A DNA stretch of 64,000 nt from Paenibacillus sonchi (GCF_016772475.1 NZ_CP068595.1:1364001-1428000), one strand, 5' to 3'. Counted from the first letter of the stretch, positions 1 through 13,735 are shown. Numbers and translations: made by a program. Notes: a model not told the origin generated them from the sequence alone.

Positions 1-124
1 GGCTGACACTGTCCACCTGCTTATACCCCGTTGTATTCAGATTGGCAATGTTCTGCGTTGCTGTATCATGTCTGCGCTGCTGCGTCACCATTCCGGCAGC
101 CGCCGTATATAATCCTCTAAGCAT
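1..124 (-). CDS. flhO: Flagellar hook-basal body rod protein, N-terminal fragment (FlhO/FlgG family)
   Basis: Only the first 41 codons are in the window. The peptide begins MLRGLYTAAAGM and continues with QNIANLNTTGYKQ, the N-terminal signature of flagellar rod and hook proteins (N-x-x-N-x-x-T-x-G-Y-K), which forms the D0 helix packed into the basal body axle. An AGGAAGGGG ribosome site sits about 10 bases before the ATG. The position directly downstream of mbl matches B. subtilis mbl-flhO-flhP, so FlhO is the likely member. Other rod proteins share this N-terminus, so the exact paralog rests on context. Confidence 0.75.
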   Translation of the reverse strand, partial: MLRGLYTAAAGMVTQQRRHDTATQNIANLNTTGYKQVDSVS

Positions 125-174
125 GAGGGTTAATCCCCTTCCTGATTGAGCTGTTAACTTATATTATCGGCAGC

Positions 175-1172
175 CTAGAATTTTTTCTTAACGTTCTTAT
201 CCAAATGATCAAGCATTATTCCGGTTCCTTTAACCACACAATGCATCGGATCCTCGGCTACCCACACCGGAACGTGCAGCTCCTCAGAGAGCAGCTCGTC
301 CAATCCGTTAAGCAGTGCCCCTCCGCCGGTCAATACAACACCCCGGTCGATAATGTCCGCAGACAGCTCCGGCGGTGTGCGCTCCAGCACCGATTTGGCC
401 GCAGCCACAATGGAGGAAACCGGGTCCCACAGCGCTTCTTTTACCTCACCCGAAGAAATAGTCAGCGTCTGGGGAAGCCCACTTACCATATCGCGGCCGC
501 GGATATCCATTTCGGACTTCATGCCGCCCGGACGAACCGATCCGATGTTCAACTTAATATCCTCAGCCGTACGCTCGCCGATCAATAGCTTGTACTTCTG
601 TTTAATATATTTTAAAATGGCCTCGTCGAACTTGTCCCCGCAATTTTGATCGAGGAGGCGGTAACGACGTCGCCCATGGACAGCACGGCTACATCCGTCG
701 TTCCGCCGCCAATATCGACGACCATATTTCCACTTGGCTGATAAATGTCCATACCCGCGCCTATCGCTGCCGCTTTGGGCTCTTCTTCCATAAAAACTTC
801 CTTGGCCCCGCTGCGTTCGGCTGCTTCCCGAATTGATTTCTGCTCAACTGAAGTAATATTTGTGGGGGCGCAGATCAAAATACGGGGCCTTGCGTACCAG
901 GAACGGCCGCCTACGCGGTCAATAAAAGATTTCAGCATCATTTCCGTAATCGCAAAATCAGCAATGACACCATCCCTAAGAGGACGGATCGTCATAATAT
1001 TTCCCGGTGTGCGGCCTACCATCCGGCGTGCCTGTTCGCCTACAGCAAGGACCTTCTTCGTATCACTTTCGAGCGTGACCACGGAGGGTTCATCCAGAAC
1101 GACTCCCCTTCCCTTGACATGTATGAGCACATTGGCCGTGCCGAGATCGATTCCGATATCCTTGCTAAGCAT
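175..1172 (-). CDS. mbl: MreB-like actin homolog Mbl, frameshifted as sequenced
   Basis: Mbl is a bacterial actin that guides cell wall synthesis along the cylinder. The first part carries the phosphate-1 loop DLGTANVLI and phosphate-2 loop DIGGGTTDVAVLS. The second part carries the adenosine motif LTGGGALLNGLDELL and ends at TAG 175. The reading frame breaks at a GGGG run at 636-639: adding one G gives IAGDKFDEAILKYIK, as in Mbl homologs. The whole span is then 333 codons with its stop, the family length. The spoIIID/flhO neighbours favour Mbl over MreB. I read the break as a one-base sequence error, because the rest is fully conserved and loss of Mbl would be severe. Confidence 0.85.
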
Positions 1173-1452
1173 AATGAAAGAGCCCCCAAAGTGTTATTTT
1201 AAAATAAAAGAAAGTATAAGTTCACATATACTTTAACCTTCTATTTTCTCACTGGAACGGATACCTGAAAGCGGTACGTAGTAGCGCTGCATCGGAAGCA
1301 TATACTTCTTTGATGACGGCGCAGCCGTTACCTCATAAATGAGCGTAATAGTTAGTTAGTCCCAAATTTAAAAATACCATACTTTAGGGGATTGATACAA
1401 TAAAATAAACCTGAATTATTGCTTAAATTCCGACAATCTTATGGCTTTGAGG

Positions 1453-1725
1453 CTACGGCAACCTCGCGTTTTTTTCCTGTTGTTTTTTTATATTTAATTT
1501 TTGTGGCTTCTCCCCCCGAAGATGACGAATGGATTTGTGATATTCGAGAATGTGCTTCACCTGATCGGCCAGATCAGGGTTGATCTCGGGCAACCGCTCC
1601 GTTAAATCTTTATGCACCGTGCTCTTCGAAACGCCAAATTCCTTGGCTATGGTCCGGACCGTATGCCTGGTTTCCACGATGCAGCGTCCGATTTTAATCG
1701 TCCGTTCCTTGATGTAATCGTGCAC
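1453..1725 (-). CDS. spoIIID: Sporulation transcription factor SpoIIID
   Basis: SpoIIID is a small DNA-binding protein of the mother cell that tunes sigma-E genes and prepares sigma-K expression. The protein HDYIKERTIKIGRCIVETRHT followed by IAKEFGVSKSTVHKDLTERLPEIN is nearly identical to the B. subtilis protein, with the helix-turn-helix at about residues 20-45 and a basic tail (KPQKLNIKKQQEKN). I chose the GTG at 1725 because GGGAGG lies 8 bases upstream and the family begins M-HDYIKERT. A longer reading from TTG 1740 would start inside the ribosome site. Length is 90 residues. Confidence 0.95.
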   Translation of the reverse strand: MHDYIKERTIKIGRCIVETRHTVRTIAKEFGVSKSTVHKDLTERLPEINPDLADQVKHILEYHKSIRHLRGEKPQKLNIKKQQEKNARLP

Positions 1726-1871
1726 GCTCCCGCCTCCCAACTGTGGATAGTTTGGTACATTATATGAGAGGCGGGCCTATATATTCGCGCTTTCAGGACG
1801 TGACAAGCTTCTGAAGGCTCATTTTATTTCCTGGACAACCTAAAAATGCCCATACGGACGATGGAATGAGC

Positions 1872-1901
1872 GAAAAGCAGGAGGCTCGGCAGCCTCCTGC
1901 T
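1872..1901 (-). terminator. Rho-independent terminator after spoIIQ
   Basis: Perfect 11-bp stem AGCAGGAGGCT/AGCCTCCTGCT with a 4-base loop, followed on the minus strand by TTTTCG. It lies just past the spoIIQ stop. Confidence 0.8.
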
Positions 1902-1913
1902 CCATTCCCCGGC

Positions 1914-2657
1914 TTACCGCTGAGGCAGCAAATCGGAAGGGTTGACCAGCTTGCCATCCTCGTACACTTCGAAGTGCACATGGTTGCCAAGATTCTTCTC
2001 GATTTCACTGCGGCCAGCGGTTGCCAGCATGTCCCCTTGCTTCACTTCATCGCCCTGCTTCACCTTGGTGTCACCGAGGCTTTGATAGACGGTCTTCACA
2101 TTGCCTGCGCTTGTGATCTCGACAACCTTACCGAATACCGGAACATCTTCAACCCGCGTAACTTCACCACTGAGTGCTGCTTTGACATCAAAAGGCTGAT
2201 TGTCTTCACGGGCAATGTCGATACCTGCGTTAGGCACGAAGGTGTCATTATACTGCACCATGGCGGCCACATGATTCTCTTCAGTTCCATTCTCGTCGTA
2301 GAATGGCTTAACCACTTCTACATCAGCCGGACTGGCTACCGGCCAGACCATGCTTTCGGCCGAAGCAACCACTTCGAGTGCTGCCGGGTCATCTTTGGCT
2401 GATCCTGCTTCAGTCCCTGTACCTGCGGCTTCCTGGGAAACGACAGCTGCGGTGTCCGATTTCAGCGGCTTCTGGCCTGCGTCCTGATAGACCCACACCA
2501 AGGTTAGTATAATTGCCGCTGCCGCCGTGTAGACTGCCGGGAATACCCAGCGTTTTGATAACATTCTGTTCCATGAAGAAGGCTTGGCGCCTGAATCTCC
2601 CTGCTTGTTTTTGAGAGATTCATCATGGTTTGTCTTGTTTTTGTCTTGTTCATTCAT
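1914..2657 (-). CDS. spoIIQ: Stage II sporulation protein SpoIIQ, degenerate M23 domain
   Basis: SpoIIQ sits in the forespore membrane and pairs with SpoIIIAH across the intermembrane space to form the feeding-tube channel during engulfment. The protein has a charged cytoplasmic N-terminus, one membrane segment at about residues 36-55 (FPAVYTAAAAIILTLVWVY), a variable linker and an M23/LytM fold at about 130-245. The second metal motif HVHFE is present, but where active M23 peptidases have H-x-G-x-D this protein has NAGID. The first zinc ligand is therefore missing, as in B. subtilis SpoIIQ, and it should not be an active peptidase. Neighbours spoIID and spoIIID support the call. Confidence 0.93.
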   Translation of the reverse strand: MNEQDKNKTNHDESLKNKQGDSGAKPSSWNRMLSKRWVFPAVYTAAAAIILTLVWVYQDAGQKPLKSDTAAVVSQEAAGTGTEAGSAKDDPAALEVVASAESMVWPVASPADVEVVKPFYDENGTEENHVAAMVQYNDTFVPNAGIDIAREDNQPFDVKAALSGEVTRVEDVPVFGKVVEITSAGNVKTVYQSLGDTKVKQGDEVKQGDMLATAGRSEIEKNLGNHVHFEVYEDGKLVNPSDLLPQR

Positions 2658-2718
2658 ATGTTTATCACCTCAGTAACCAGTGTTACCGGGCGCTTCGCTT
2701 TTATACGTATCTTGCAAG

Positions 2719-3900
2719 TTATTTTTTCAGGAGAGTTGAGACTTGGTTAAAAGAGATGCCGCTGTAATAGTGTTTGAGAATTTGCGTAGCAGTGCTCCCC
2801 TGCCTGGCCATGCCGTTCGCCCCCCACTGGCTCATGCCGACCCCATGGCCGTTTCCATAGGTTGTAATCAGAACCTTGTTCTCCTTCCGCTTCCAGGTGA
2901 ACTGGCTGGAACGCAGCCCCAGCTTCTCGCGCACCTCCCTTCCGGTGAACACCGTACCGCCGATCGATATTTTCTGCACCCGGTGTCCGGCTGTCAGGGA
3001 CAATACTTCTGCAGGCAGCCCAGAGGCCGATGATGAGGAAACGGGCTTCGCTGGTCCAGAAGCTGCAAGATCTCTGGAAGCCGGAAGTGCTGCGGCAGCA
3101 ATCCCCAGCTTCTGTATCAGCTCAGCATTTGAGAATGTATATGTCACTGCGAGATTCGGCGTAATGTCCTGATCCCATGGACTTGCCACACTGCGCAGGT
3201 AAGGTACAGCCGCATTCCAGTAATCCTCCGAATTTTCGGTATAGCCTCCGCTGGAGGCGAAGAAGGATGCCGTGATCGGCTGTCCCTGGTAAGTCATAAC
3301 CACCCCGCGCGTCTCCAGGACCGCGCGGCGGATCTTGGCCAGCTCGGCGCTCCTGCCGCCGCGCGTCCACTTCCGTTCCAGCGCAGCCTTGGAGACGTAA
3401 GCCTGATGGCTTACCGTATCCGTCACATCCGCGCCCGGAACGGGCACGCCGCTGTGGTCGCCGGCCTGCAGGCGGCGCACAATGAAGGTGCGCGCCGCGA
3501 CGGCTTGCGCTTTGAGCGCTTCCAGCTCAAAGCCCGGCGGCATCTCGGCCGCAACCACCCCGCTGACGTATTCCTCCAGCGGCAATGTCTCAATTTGTCC
3601 GCTGTGCGACAAATAGACGGAGACCTTCGGCTGCGGGGCTTCCTTCGCAGCCGGTGCCGGCGGCGCCGGGGAGGCCGTGGCCTGCGGCACGGCCGGTGGC
3701 GCCGGTTGTCCCCCGCGCAGCGGGACAACCGCCAGCGGCAGCAGCAGCCCCGCCAGCAGGGGCGCTGCAAGCCAGGCGGCGGGGGCGAGCCGCCTGATCC
3801 GGGGCTTCGCGCGCCGCACGGACGAGAAGCGGCGCGGCCGTTCTATTCTGCGCCGCAGCTGTTTTATTCTGTGCCGCAGCAGGTAGCGGAAATCTTTCAT
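2719..3900 (-). CDS. spoIID: Stage II sporulation protein D, lytic transglycosylase
   Basis: SpoIID degrades denuded glycan strands in the mother cell membrane to drive engulfment with SpoIIM and SpoIIP. A very basic N-terminus (RHRIKQLRRRIERPRR) leads into a membrane segment at about residues 42-62, an Ala/Pro-rich linker and the SpoIID domain. The catalytic glutamate is in VVAAEMPPGFELEALKAQAVAAR, quoted here as VVAAEMP. The conserved HGVGMSQWGANGMA segment is near the C-terminus. At 393 residues it is longer than the B. subtilis protein (about 343), because of the basic N-terminus and linker. GC content in the first third is high. Confidence 0.93.
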   Translation of the reverse strand: MKDFRYLLRHRIKQLRRRIERPRRFSSVRRAKPRIRRLAPAAWLAAPLLAGLLLPLAVVPLRGGQPAPPAVPQATASPAPPAPAAKEAPQPKVSVYLSHSGQIETLPLEEYVSGVVAAEMPPGFELEALKAQAVAARTFIVRRLQAGDHSGVPVPGADVTDTVSHQAYVSKAALERKWTRGGRSAELAKIRRAVLETRGVVMTYQGQPITASFFASSGGYTENSEDYWNAAVPYLRSVASPWDQDITPNLAVTYTFSNAELIQKLGIAAAALPASRDLAASGPAKPVSSSSASGLPAEVLSLTAGHRVQKISIGGTVFTGREVREKLGLRSSQFTWKRKENKVLITTYGNGHGVGMSQWGANGMARQGSTATQILKHYYSGISFNQVSTLLKK

Positions 3901-4102
3901 CTCTATGTCTCCTTCCCTCAGTCACCGTTGATTCTTATAGATATGAATTTCGGGCAACTGCTAGAACGCCAATCTGAGAGAAAGAGAGTCCGCTTTTATT
4001 TATCCGGCCGACAGGAGTTTTATTGAATCGGAATACGCAGCCGCGTTCCACCTGAATTCGCCGGGGTGCTCAGAGCACCGTTCGAAATGACCTGAACAAG
4101 CT

Positions 4103-4133
4103 AAAAAGGCCTTACCGCAGCAGCGGCAAGACC
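4103..4133 (-). terminator. Terminator after murA
   Basis: An 11-bp stem (GGTCTTGCCGC/GCGGTAAGGCC, one wobble) with a 4-base loop is followed on the minus strand by TTTTT. It separates murA from spoIID. Confidence 0.75.
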
Positions 4134-4151
4134 GTTCCTAGTGTTTTGTTG

Positions 4152-5534
4152 TTAGACCCAGGTGGGCTGAACCTGAAAGCGGGGCTTAACCTCTTCGCTT
4201 TTGAAAGATTCGCTGCGGGCGGTTTCCGGTTTCAGAACCTCTTCCTTCACTGCCGGAGCAGCTGCACCGGATTCTTCCATGGAAATCCGCCATATGTCCG
4301 CACCAAGTCCCGACAGCTTCTCCGCCAAGTTCACGTATCCGCGGTCAATATGATGGGTCCCGCTGACTTCTGTCGTGCCTTCAGCAACAAGGCCTGCCAA
4401 AATCAGCGCTGCGCCTGCACGCAGATCTGTTGCGCATACTTTGGCGCCAACCAGTGCAGCATTGCCGGTTACGATAGCGGAACGGCCTTCAATCTTGATC
4501 TCCGCATTCATATTGTGGAATTCATCCACATGCATGAAACGGTTCTCAAATACCGTCTCCGTTACTACGCTGGTTCCTTCAGAACGAAGCAATAACGCCA
4601 TCATCTGGGATTGCATGTCTGTAGGGAAGCCCGGATAAGGCAATGTCTTCAAATCCACCGCCTTGAGCGGTTTGTCGCTTATTACACGGACACCATTCTC
4701 ATCCGGAATAATCGTAACACCCATTTCTTCCATCTTGGCGATAACCGGGCCGAGGTGGTCCGCAATCGCGCCTTCCACATAGACATCCCCGCCTGTTATC
4801 GCCGCAGCCGCCATATAGGTGCCTGCTTCAATCCGGTCCGGGATGACATGGTGCTTCACGCCATGCAGGCGTTCCACGCCTTCAATGCGTATCACTCCGG
4901 TCCCTGCGCCGCGCACGACCCCGCCCATACCATTCAGGTAATTGGCCAGGTCGACAATTTCCGGTTCTTTTGCCGCATTCTCAATGACTGTTACGCCTTC
5001 GGCGAGTGCTGCCGCCATCATTATGTTTTCGGTCGCGCCTACGCTGGCCACATCCAGATATACCTTGGCTCCACGCAGCCGTCCGTTTGATTTCGCTTCA
5101 ATGTATCCCTGACCCAGGCTAATTTCGGCGCCAAGCGCTTCAAACCCCTTCAGATGCTGGTCAATCGGTCTTGTTCCGATGGCGCAGCCGCCAGGTAAAG
5201 AAATGCGCGTATGACCCAGTCGGGACAGAAGAGGGCCCATCACCAAAAAAGAAGCCCGCATTTTACGCACCCATTCATATGGTGCCTCATAGGAAGTAAT
5301 GTTTCTGGCATCAACCTCAATCACATCGTTCTGGTATGTAACACCCGCACCCAGAGATTCCAGCACTTTGCTGATGGTCATTACATCGTCTAGCGGAGGT
5401 GCGTCCACAATGACGCTGACTCCTTCTTCTGCCAATAGAGAGGCGGCTATGATCGGTAGTACGGAATTTTTTGCGCCGCTAACTTTCACGCTCCCGGTCA
5501 ATCTGTTGCCACCGCGGACGATAAATTTGCTCAT
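4152..5534 (-). CDS. murA: UDP-N-acetylglucosamine 1-carboxyvinyltransferase MurA
   Basis: MurA transfers enolpyruvate from PEP to UDP-GlcNAc, the first committed step of peptidoglycan synthesis in the cytosol, and is the fosfomycin target. The start ([22 protein letters not shown]) carries the Lys22-Asn23 pair in GAKNSVLP. The catalytic cysteine is Cys117 in [13 protein letters not shown]. The family normally ends near residue 418-436. Here an extra C-terminal tail of about 40 residues, acidic and proline-rich (for example [18 protein letters not shown]), extends it to 460. Two MurA paralogs are usual in Firmicutes; the place next to ywzB and spoIID matches murAA. Confidence 0.95.
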   Translation of the reverse strand: MSKFIVRGGNRLTGSVKVSGAKNSVLPIIAASLLAEEGVSVIVDAPPLDDVMTISKVLESLGAGVTYQNDVIEVDARNITSYEAPYEWVRKMRASFLVMGPLLSRLGHTRISLPGGCAIGTRPIDQHLKGFEALGAEISLGQGYIEAKSNGRLRGAKVYLDVASVGATENIMMAAALAEGVTVIENAAKEPEIVDLANYLNGMGGVVRGAGTGVIRIEGVERLHGVKHHVIPDRIEAGTYMAAAAITGGDVYVEGAIADHLGPVIAKMEEMGVTIIPDENGVRVISDKPLKAVDLKTLPYPGFPTDMQSQMMALLLRSEGTSVVTETVFENRFMHVDEFHNMNAEIKIEGRSAIVTGNAALVGAKVCATDLRAGAALILAGLVAEGTTEVSGTHHIDRGYVNLAEKLSGLGADIWRISMEESGAAAPAVKEEVLKPETARSESFKSEEVKPRFQVQPTWV

Positions 5535-5737
5535 TACGGTTTCCCTCCGCGTCCATTATTTCTGAAATTATTTCTGATATTAATGCTCAGGGTATAATGC
5601 ATTTCTAACATTGCCTGACCTGCGCCCGAGGTGCGGGCACGCTCCTTAAACATCAGTGTTGACATAATAAAACCGTATTATTCGACACGTTTTTTACCGC
5701 TTAGGGCCTAAGACTGATATAACCAAAGCGGACTTTC

Positions 5738-5995
5738 TTAAAACATGTTGCGGATCTGCCCGCTCCAGCCCAGATAATCCAGCAGGAACCCCGCCACGAA
5801 GTGGCCTAGTACAATCGCCAGCAACAGATGCAGCAGTCTTCCCTGAGGGCTCTTGGGATATCTTATGACCAGATCGAGCTTAAGGTTCTGAAGTGCCCAC
5901 CAAGATATTGCAACACAAAATAAAGAGACGATCATTGAAACTAAACCGCTGGTGCCGATCGAGCTTGACAACTCATCATAGAATCTTGAATCCAT
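5738..5995 (-). CDS. DUF1146 family membrane protein (YwzB-like)
   Basis: 85 residues with two membrane segments, about 19-37 (LVSMIVSLFCVAISWWALQ) and 55-72 (LLHLLLAIVLGHFVAGF). Between them is a cytoplasmic stretch LKLDLVIRYPKSPQGR, the conserved part of DUF1146. The same small gene lies between atpC and murAA in Bacillus, so synteny supports it. No biochemical function is established. The start ATG at 5995 gives the family length. Confidence 0.85.
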   Translation of the reverse strand: MDSRFYDELSSSIGTSGLVSMIVSLFCVAISWWALQNLKLDLVIRYPKSPQGRLLHLLLAIVLGHFVAGFLLDYLGWSGQIRNMF

Positions 5996-6180
5996 GTTAG
6001 CCCCCCGTGTATTAAGTTACTCGGAAATCGACTCTTATATCATACTTGCGCAGGGGAAAAGAATCCAGTACTTTTACAAACTTTTAAACATTTCAGACCA
6101 TGTGAGGATGGATGTTAGCGTATTATTTACTTTTTCAAGCAGAAATGGAACCCCTGTTCCTTCCTTTATCCTTATATCTG

Positions 6181-6211
6181 AAAAAAACGGCCAAGCCCCA
6201 GGCTTGACCGT
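6181..6211 (-). terminator. ATP synthase operon terminator
   Basis: An 11-bp stem ACGGTCAAGCC/GGCTTGGCCGT with a 3-base loop is followed on the minus strand by seven T. It sits just past the atpC stop. Confidence 0.88.
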
Positions 6212-6218
6212 ACAGCTA

Positions 6219-6641
6219 TTATTGTTGTCCTTTTCCGGTGGACACTTTGATCCGTGTAACGGCGCGCTGAAGCGCCAGCTCCGCTCGGCGGTGGTCAATT
6301 TCATCCTGTTTGCTGCGGGACTGAAGGCGGCGCTGTGCCCGTTCCTTCGCCGCTTCGGCGCGTTCAACATCGATTTCCGTAGGCAGCTCGGCACTTTCGG
6401 CCAAGACTGTCACCTTGTCTTTATGCACTTCCACGAACCCGCCATGAACAGCGATAGTGACTGTAGCACCATCCGCTTTAATGAACATCGGAGCAACCTG
6501 AAGTGGAGTCACAAGCGGAATGTGTCCCGGCAAAATACCCAGATCGCCATCGGCTCCCTTTACCGTCAGGCTGTTAACCTGCTTGGAGTAAACGAGATGC
6601 TCCGGCGTGACAATTTCCAACAGAAAGGTATTCACTTTCAT
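6219..6641 (-). CDS. atpC: ATP synthase F1 epsilon subunit
   Basis: Central-stalk subunit that contacts gamma and the c-ring and can inhibit ATP hydrolysis. The N-terminal beta-sandwich (FLLEIVTPEHLVYSKQVNSL, GDLGILPGHIPLVTPLQ) covers about residues 1-85. The C-terminal two-helix domain (AKERAQRRLQSRSKQDEIDHRR) covers 90-135. Length 140 is normal. It is the last gene of the operon, with the terminator just behind it. Confidence 0.97.
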   Translation of the reverse strand: MKVNTFLLEIVTPEHLVYSKQVNSLTVKGADGDLGILPGHIPLVTPLQVAPMFIKADGATVTIAVHGGFVEVHKDKVTVLAESAELPTEIDVERAEAAKERAQRRLQSRSKQDEIDHRRAELALQRAVTRIKVSTGKGQQ

Positions 6642-6700
6642 TCCTCCTCAGAGCTTTACGAAATAAAGCTCGCATCGAAAGCATTATCCATAGTTCAGGG

Positions 6701-9036
<2,336 letters not shown>

Positions 9037-9051
9037 GATTTCACCACCTTA

Positions 9052-9201
9052 GAGCTTTGACGAAGTCAAAGCTAACTTCGTAAGCATAATCTGAGCTTTG
9101 ACAATAATAAAGCTAACTTCGTAAGCATAATCTGAGCTTTGACGATGATAAAGCTAACTTCGTAAGCATATTCCAGAGCTTTGGCTAGGCCAAAGCTCGC
9201 T
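9052..9201. repeat. Tandem 41-bp hairpin repeats between atpA and atpG
   Basis: Four units begin at 9052, 9093, 9134 and 9176 (period 41, 41, 42). Each starts GAGCTTTG and contains an inverted repeat. Unit 1 is AGCTTTGAC-GAA-GTCAAAGCT and unit 4 is AGCTTTGGC-TAG-GCCAAAGCT, both perfect 9-bp stems. Units 2 and 3 keep only the outer AGCTTT/AAAGCT. Units 1-3 share the tail AACTTCGTAAGCATA. The stems of units 1 and 4 differ in sequence but stay paired, which suggests RNA structure is kept. No T-run follows, so they are not ordinary terminators. They may protect or process the operon mRNA. Confidence 0.85.
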
Positions 9202-9230
9202 TTAAAGCAGTAGTAGAGTTGCCGCAGGGC

Positions 9231-11301
<2,071 letters not shown>

Positions 11302-11305
<4 letters not shown>

Positions 11306-11790
11306 GACCGGCCTCCAACCTCTTTGAGGTACTGGTCAACAAGCGCTTCCTGCTCAGGATCGGAGCTGACTTCCTTCTGCAGCAATTTGGACGCAATCTT
11401 GACCGATGCCGCTCCAAGCTCGCCGCGCAGTTCTTCAACCGCTTTGTTCTTCTCGTTCTGGATATCGCGGACTGCCTCTTCTTTAATGCGTGAAGCCTCG
11501 ACCTTAGCCTGATCAATCAGCTGTTCGGTTTGCTTGCTGCTGGTTTGTCTGGACTGTTCAATAATCTCAAGGGCTTCTTTGCGGGCAGTTTGAAGCGCCT
11601 GTTTCTGCTCTTCAACATAAGAAACTGCCTGTTCGCGGGTCTGAGCAGCTTCATTCATCTGCTGCAGTACGAGTTCGCGGCGTTTCTCCATAACAGAGAA
11701 CAACGGTCCGAAAGCGTACTTGTTCAGCAAAAAGTATAAAATCCCGAAGGCAATAATTGCCAGCACGGAAGATTCCCATACAAAAGACAA
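11302..11790 (-). CDS. atpF: ATP synthase F0 b subunit
   Basis: Peripheral stalk subunit with one N-terminal membrane helix (about residues 6-25, ESSVLAIIAFGILYFLL). A long charged coiled coil (EKRRELVLQQMNEAAQTREQ onward) reaches up to delta. Length 162 is normal. It sits between atpE and atpH in the standard order. Confidence 0.96.
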
Positions 11791-11889
11791 TGTTAGACAC
11801 TCCTTTCTGTTGCACGTTCATATCTTAGGTCTTTTCTAAAAAGAAGGCGCGGAGGGCTGTGGCCTTCCCCGCCAAACATGTGTAATTAA

Positions 11890-12141
<252 letters not shown>

Positions 12142-12216
12142 TTAGTGTGTATTATCAGCCAGACTCGAAATGTATTTCCGCCTTGGCATAAATCTTGTTT
12201 CTTACATTTCCAGCGT

Positions 12217-13053
12217 TTAGTGCTCGTCATGGGTTTCAAGCATTTGTGAGAAATACACCATGGTCAGCATAACGAAGATAAAAGCCTGGATGGTACCGAT
12301 GAATATACTGAATCCTTGCCATACAATCAGACCAAGTACAGAAGCGATCCAGCCCCCTACACCAAGCGCAGCCAATTTGAGGATAACGGATATCAGCACC
12401 TCGCCGGCAAAGATATTACCGAAAAGACGCATCCCGTGTGTCAGCAGCTTAGATACCTGCTCAATCAAATTGATCGGGAAGAAGAATGGGTAAGGTTCAA
12501 AATAGTGTTTGAAATAGTTTTTGGTGTTGCGCGTCATACCCACGAAATGGGTCATCAGGAAAATCATAACTGCAAGTCCCATTGCTACCGCAGGGTCTGC
12601 TGTTGGAGATTTCCACCACGCTACTCCTACCTCAGCCTCTTCGTGAGAGCCGGTATTTACCGTTCCCGCTTCAGCATGCAGTTTGTCCAGTTCTTTGGTT
12701 ACCGAAACGATTTCCTTCCCGAACACCTTGGCATGCTCTGCATCGTGATAATCCGTGACAATCCCTAACGGAAGCCCGAGGAGGTTGCCGACAAACAAAA
12801 ACATGATCAGCGCCATACCGAGAGAAAGGAACGGTTTGCCTTTTTTGAGATCCATGGTACTTGAAATCAGGCCTTGAACGAATTCAATTGCCCATTCCAG
12901 GAAGTTTTGCAGTTTGCCGGGATTCTCGACCGATAAGTTACGCGTTGCCAAAAGCGCGAGCACAAAAACAATGGTACAGGTCACTAATAGCATCAGCACG
13001 ATTGAAAGGTCGATATGTAAACCGCCCAGCATAATAATTGGTGATTTATGCAT
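12217..13053 (-). CDS. atpB: ATP synthase F0 a subunit
   Basis: Membrane stator subunit that provides the proton half-channels. It is predicted to have five to six helices. The essential arginine lies in the helix LLTHGMRLFGNIFAGEVLIS, and the last helix is QGFSIFIGTIQAFIFVMLTM. Length 278 is at the upper end for Firmicutes, because of an insertion of about 25 polar residues near 115-145 (KELDKLHAEAGTVNTGSHEE). Confidence 0.96.
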   Translation of the reverse strand: MHKSPIIMLGGLHIDLSIVLMLLVTCTIVFVLALLATRNLSVENPGKLQNFLEWAIEFVQGLISSTMDLKKGKPFLSLGMALIMFLFVGNLLGLPLGIVTDYHDAEHAKVFGKEIVSVTKELDKLHAEAGTVNTGSHEEAEVGVAWWKSPTADPAVAMGLAVMIFLMTHFVGMTRNTKNYFKHYFEPYPFFFPINLIEQVSKLLTHGMRLFGNIFAGEVLISVILKLAALGVGGWIASVLGLIVWQGFSIFIGTIQAFIFVMLTMVYFSQMLETHDEH

Positions 13054-13083
13054 TTTTTCTCACCCCTTTCTCCATTGTAGCCT

Positions 13084-13461
13084 TTAACTTTCTCTACGCG
13101 AAAACCCAATTCCTATTATAATAAGAAGAATTGGAGCCAAGAGCAAACTGCCAGCCACCGCAATCATATTAAAAACCTGCGGTGTTTTAAAGGCTACCAT
13201 TACTCCCAAGAGACTAAGCGCAGCACGAGTCAGATACCCCAGGCTTACACGCCTCTTGCCTTCACCCGCCATGGTATCTGCCACTTGCCGGACTTTGTAG
13301 CCCAGGTAGGTCACATTAATGCATCCAATAGCTCCGCCAAGCGCCATGCCAAAGGCTATACTCCGGAAATCCGGGAATACGACCGCAGCCAGAACGCATA
13401 GAACCACGAAGCAAAGTGTTGCCAATGCCAATACCTTGCGGTATCGAGACAGATCATCCAT
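13084..13461 (-). CDS. atpI: ATP synthase subunit I
   Basis: Small hydrophobic protein of the ATP synthase I family, thought to help assemble the c-ring; not part of the finished enzyme. 125 residues with four predicted membrane helices (VLALATLCFVVLCVLAAVVF, then three more). I chose ATG 13461, preceded by GGAGG at 7 bases. This start lies inside the end of atpZ, an 8-base overlap that suggests coupled translation. Confidence 0.88.
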   Translation of the reverse strand: MDDLSRYRKVLALATLCFVVLCVLAAVVFPDFRSIAFGMALGGAIGCINVTYLGYKVRQVADTMAGEGKRRVSLGYLTRAALSLLGVMVAFKTPQVFNMIAVAGSLLLAPILLIIIGIGFSRRES

Positions 13462-13708
13462 CACTTTCCTCCATGACAGCTTTAATAATGAAGATGACAC
13501 CTGCGATCCCGCACAACACACCTATGATGACACCGAGTGCCACCCCGAGTCCGGAGCTGTTCCATTGATCATCCAGCCATGCTCCCAAGAAATAACCGCC
13601 TAATGTAAAGGCGGCCAAATTAACCCCGACAGCGCTGACAAGACTCACGGCTTTGAGCGCGTGACCCGTCTGTTTATGCGGTTCTGCAGGCTTATTAGGC
13701 CCCTTCAT
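13454..13708 (-). CDS. atpZ: AtpZ/AtpI-family protein, first gene of atp operon
   Basis: 84 residues with two membrane helices (VSLVSAVGVNLAAFTLGGYF and LGVALGVIIGVLCGIAGVIF) in a hairpin. The GxxLGAWLDDQW motif between them is typical of the AtpZ family, proposed magnesium/calcium-linked assembly partners of F0. It overlaps atpI. The operon promoter is just upstream. Confidence 0.87.
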   Translation of the reverse strand: MKGPNKPAEPHKQTGHALKAVSLVSAVGVNLAAFTLGGYFLGAWLDDQWNSSGLGVALGVIIGVLCGIAGVIFIIKAVMEESDG

Positions 13709-13735
13709 TTCAACACATCCTTAGAAGTCCCATTC

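Noticed and set aside
3590..3925. GC-rich overlapping frames on both strands of spoIID
   Set aside because: Shadows of the Ala/Pro/Arg-rich start of spoIID; no independent start signals.
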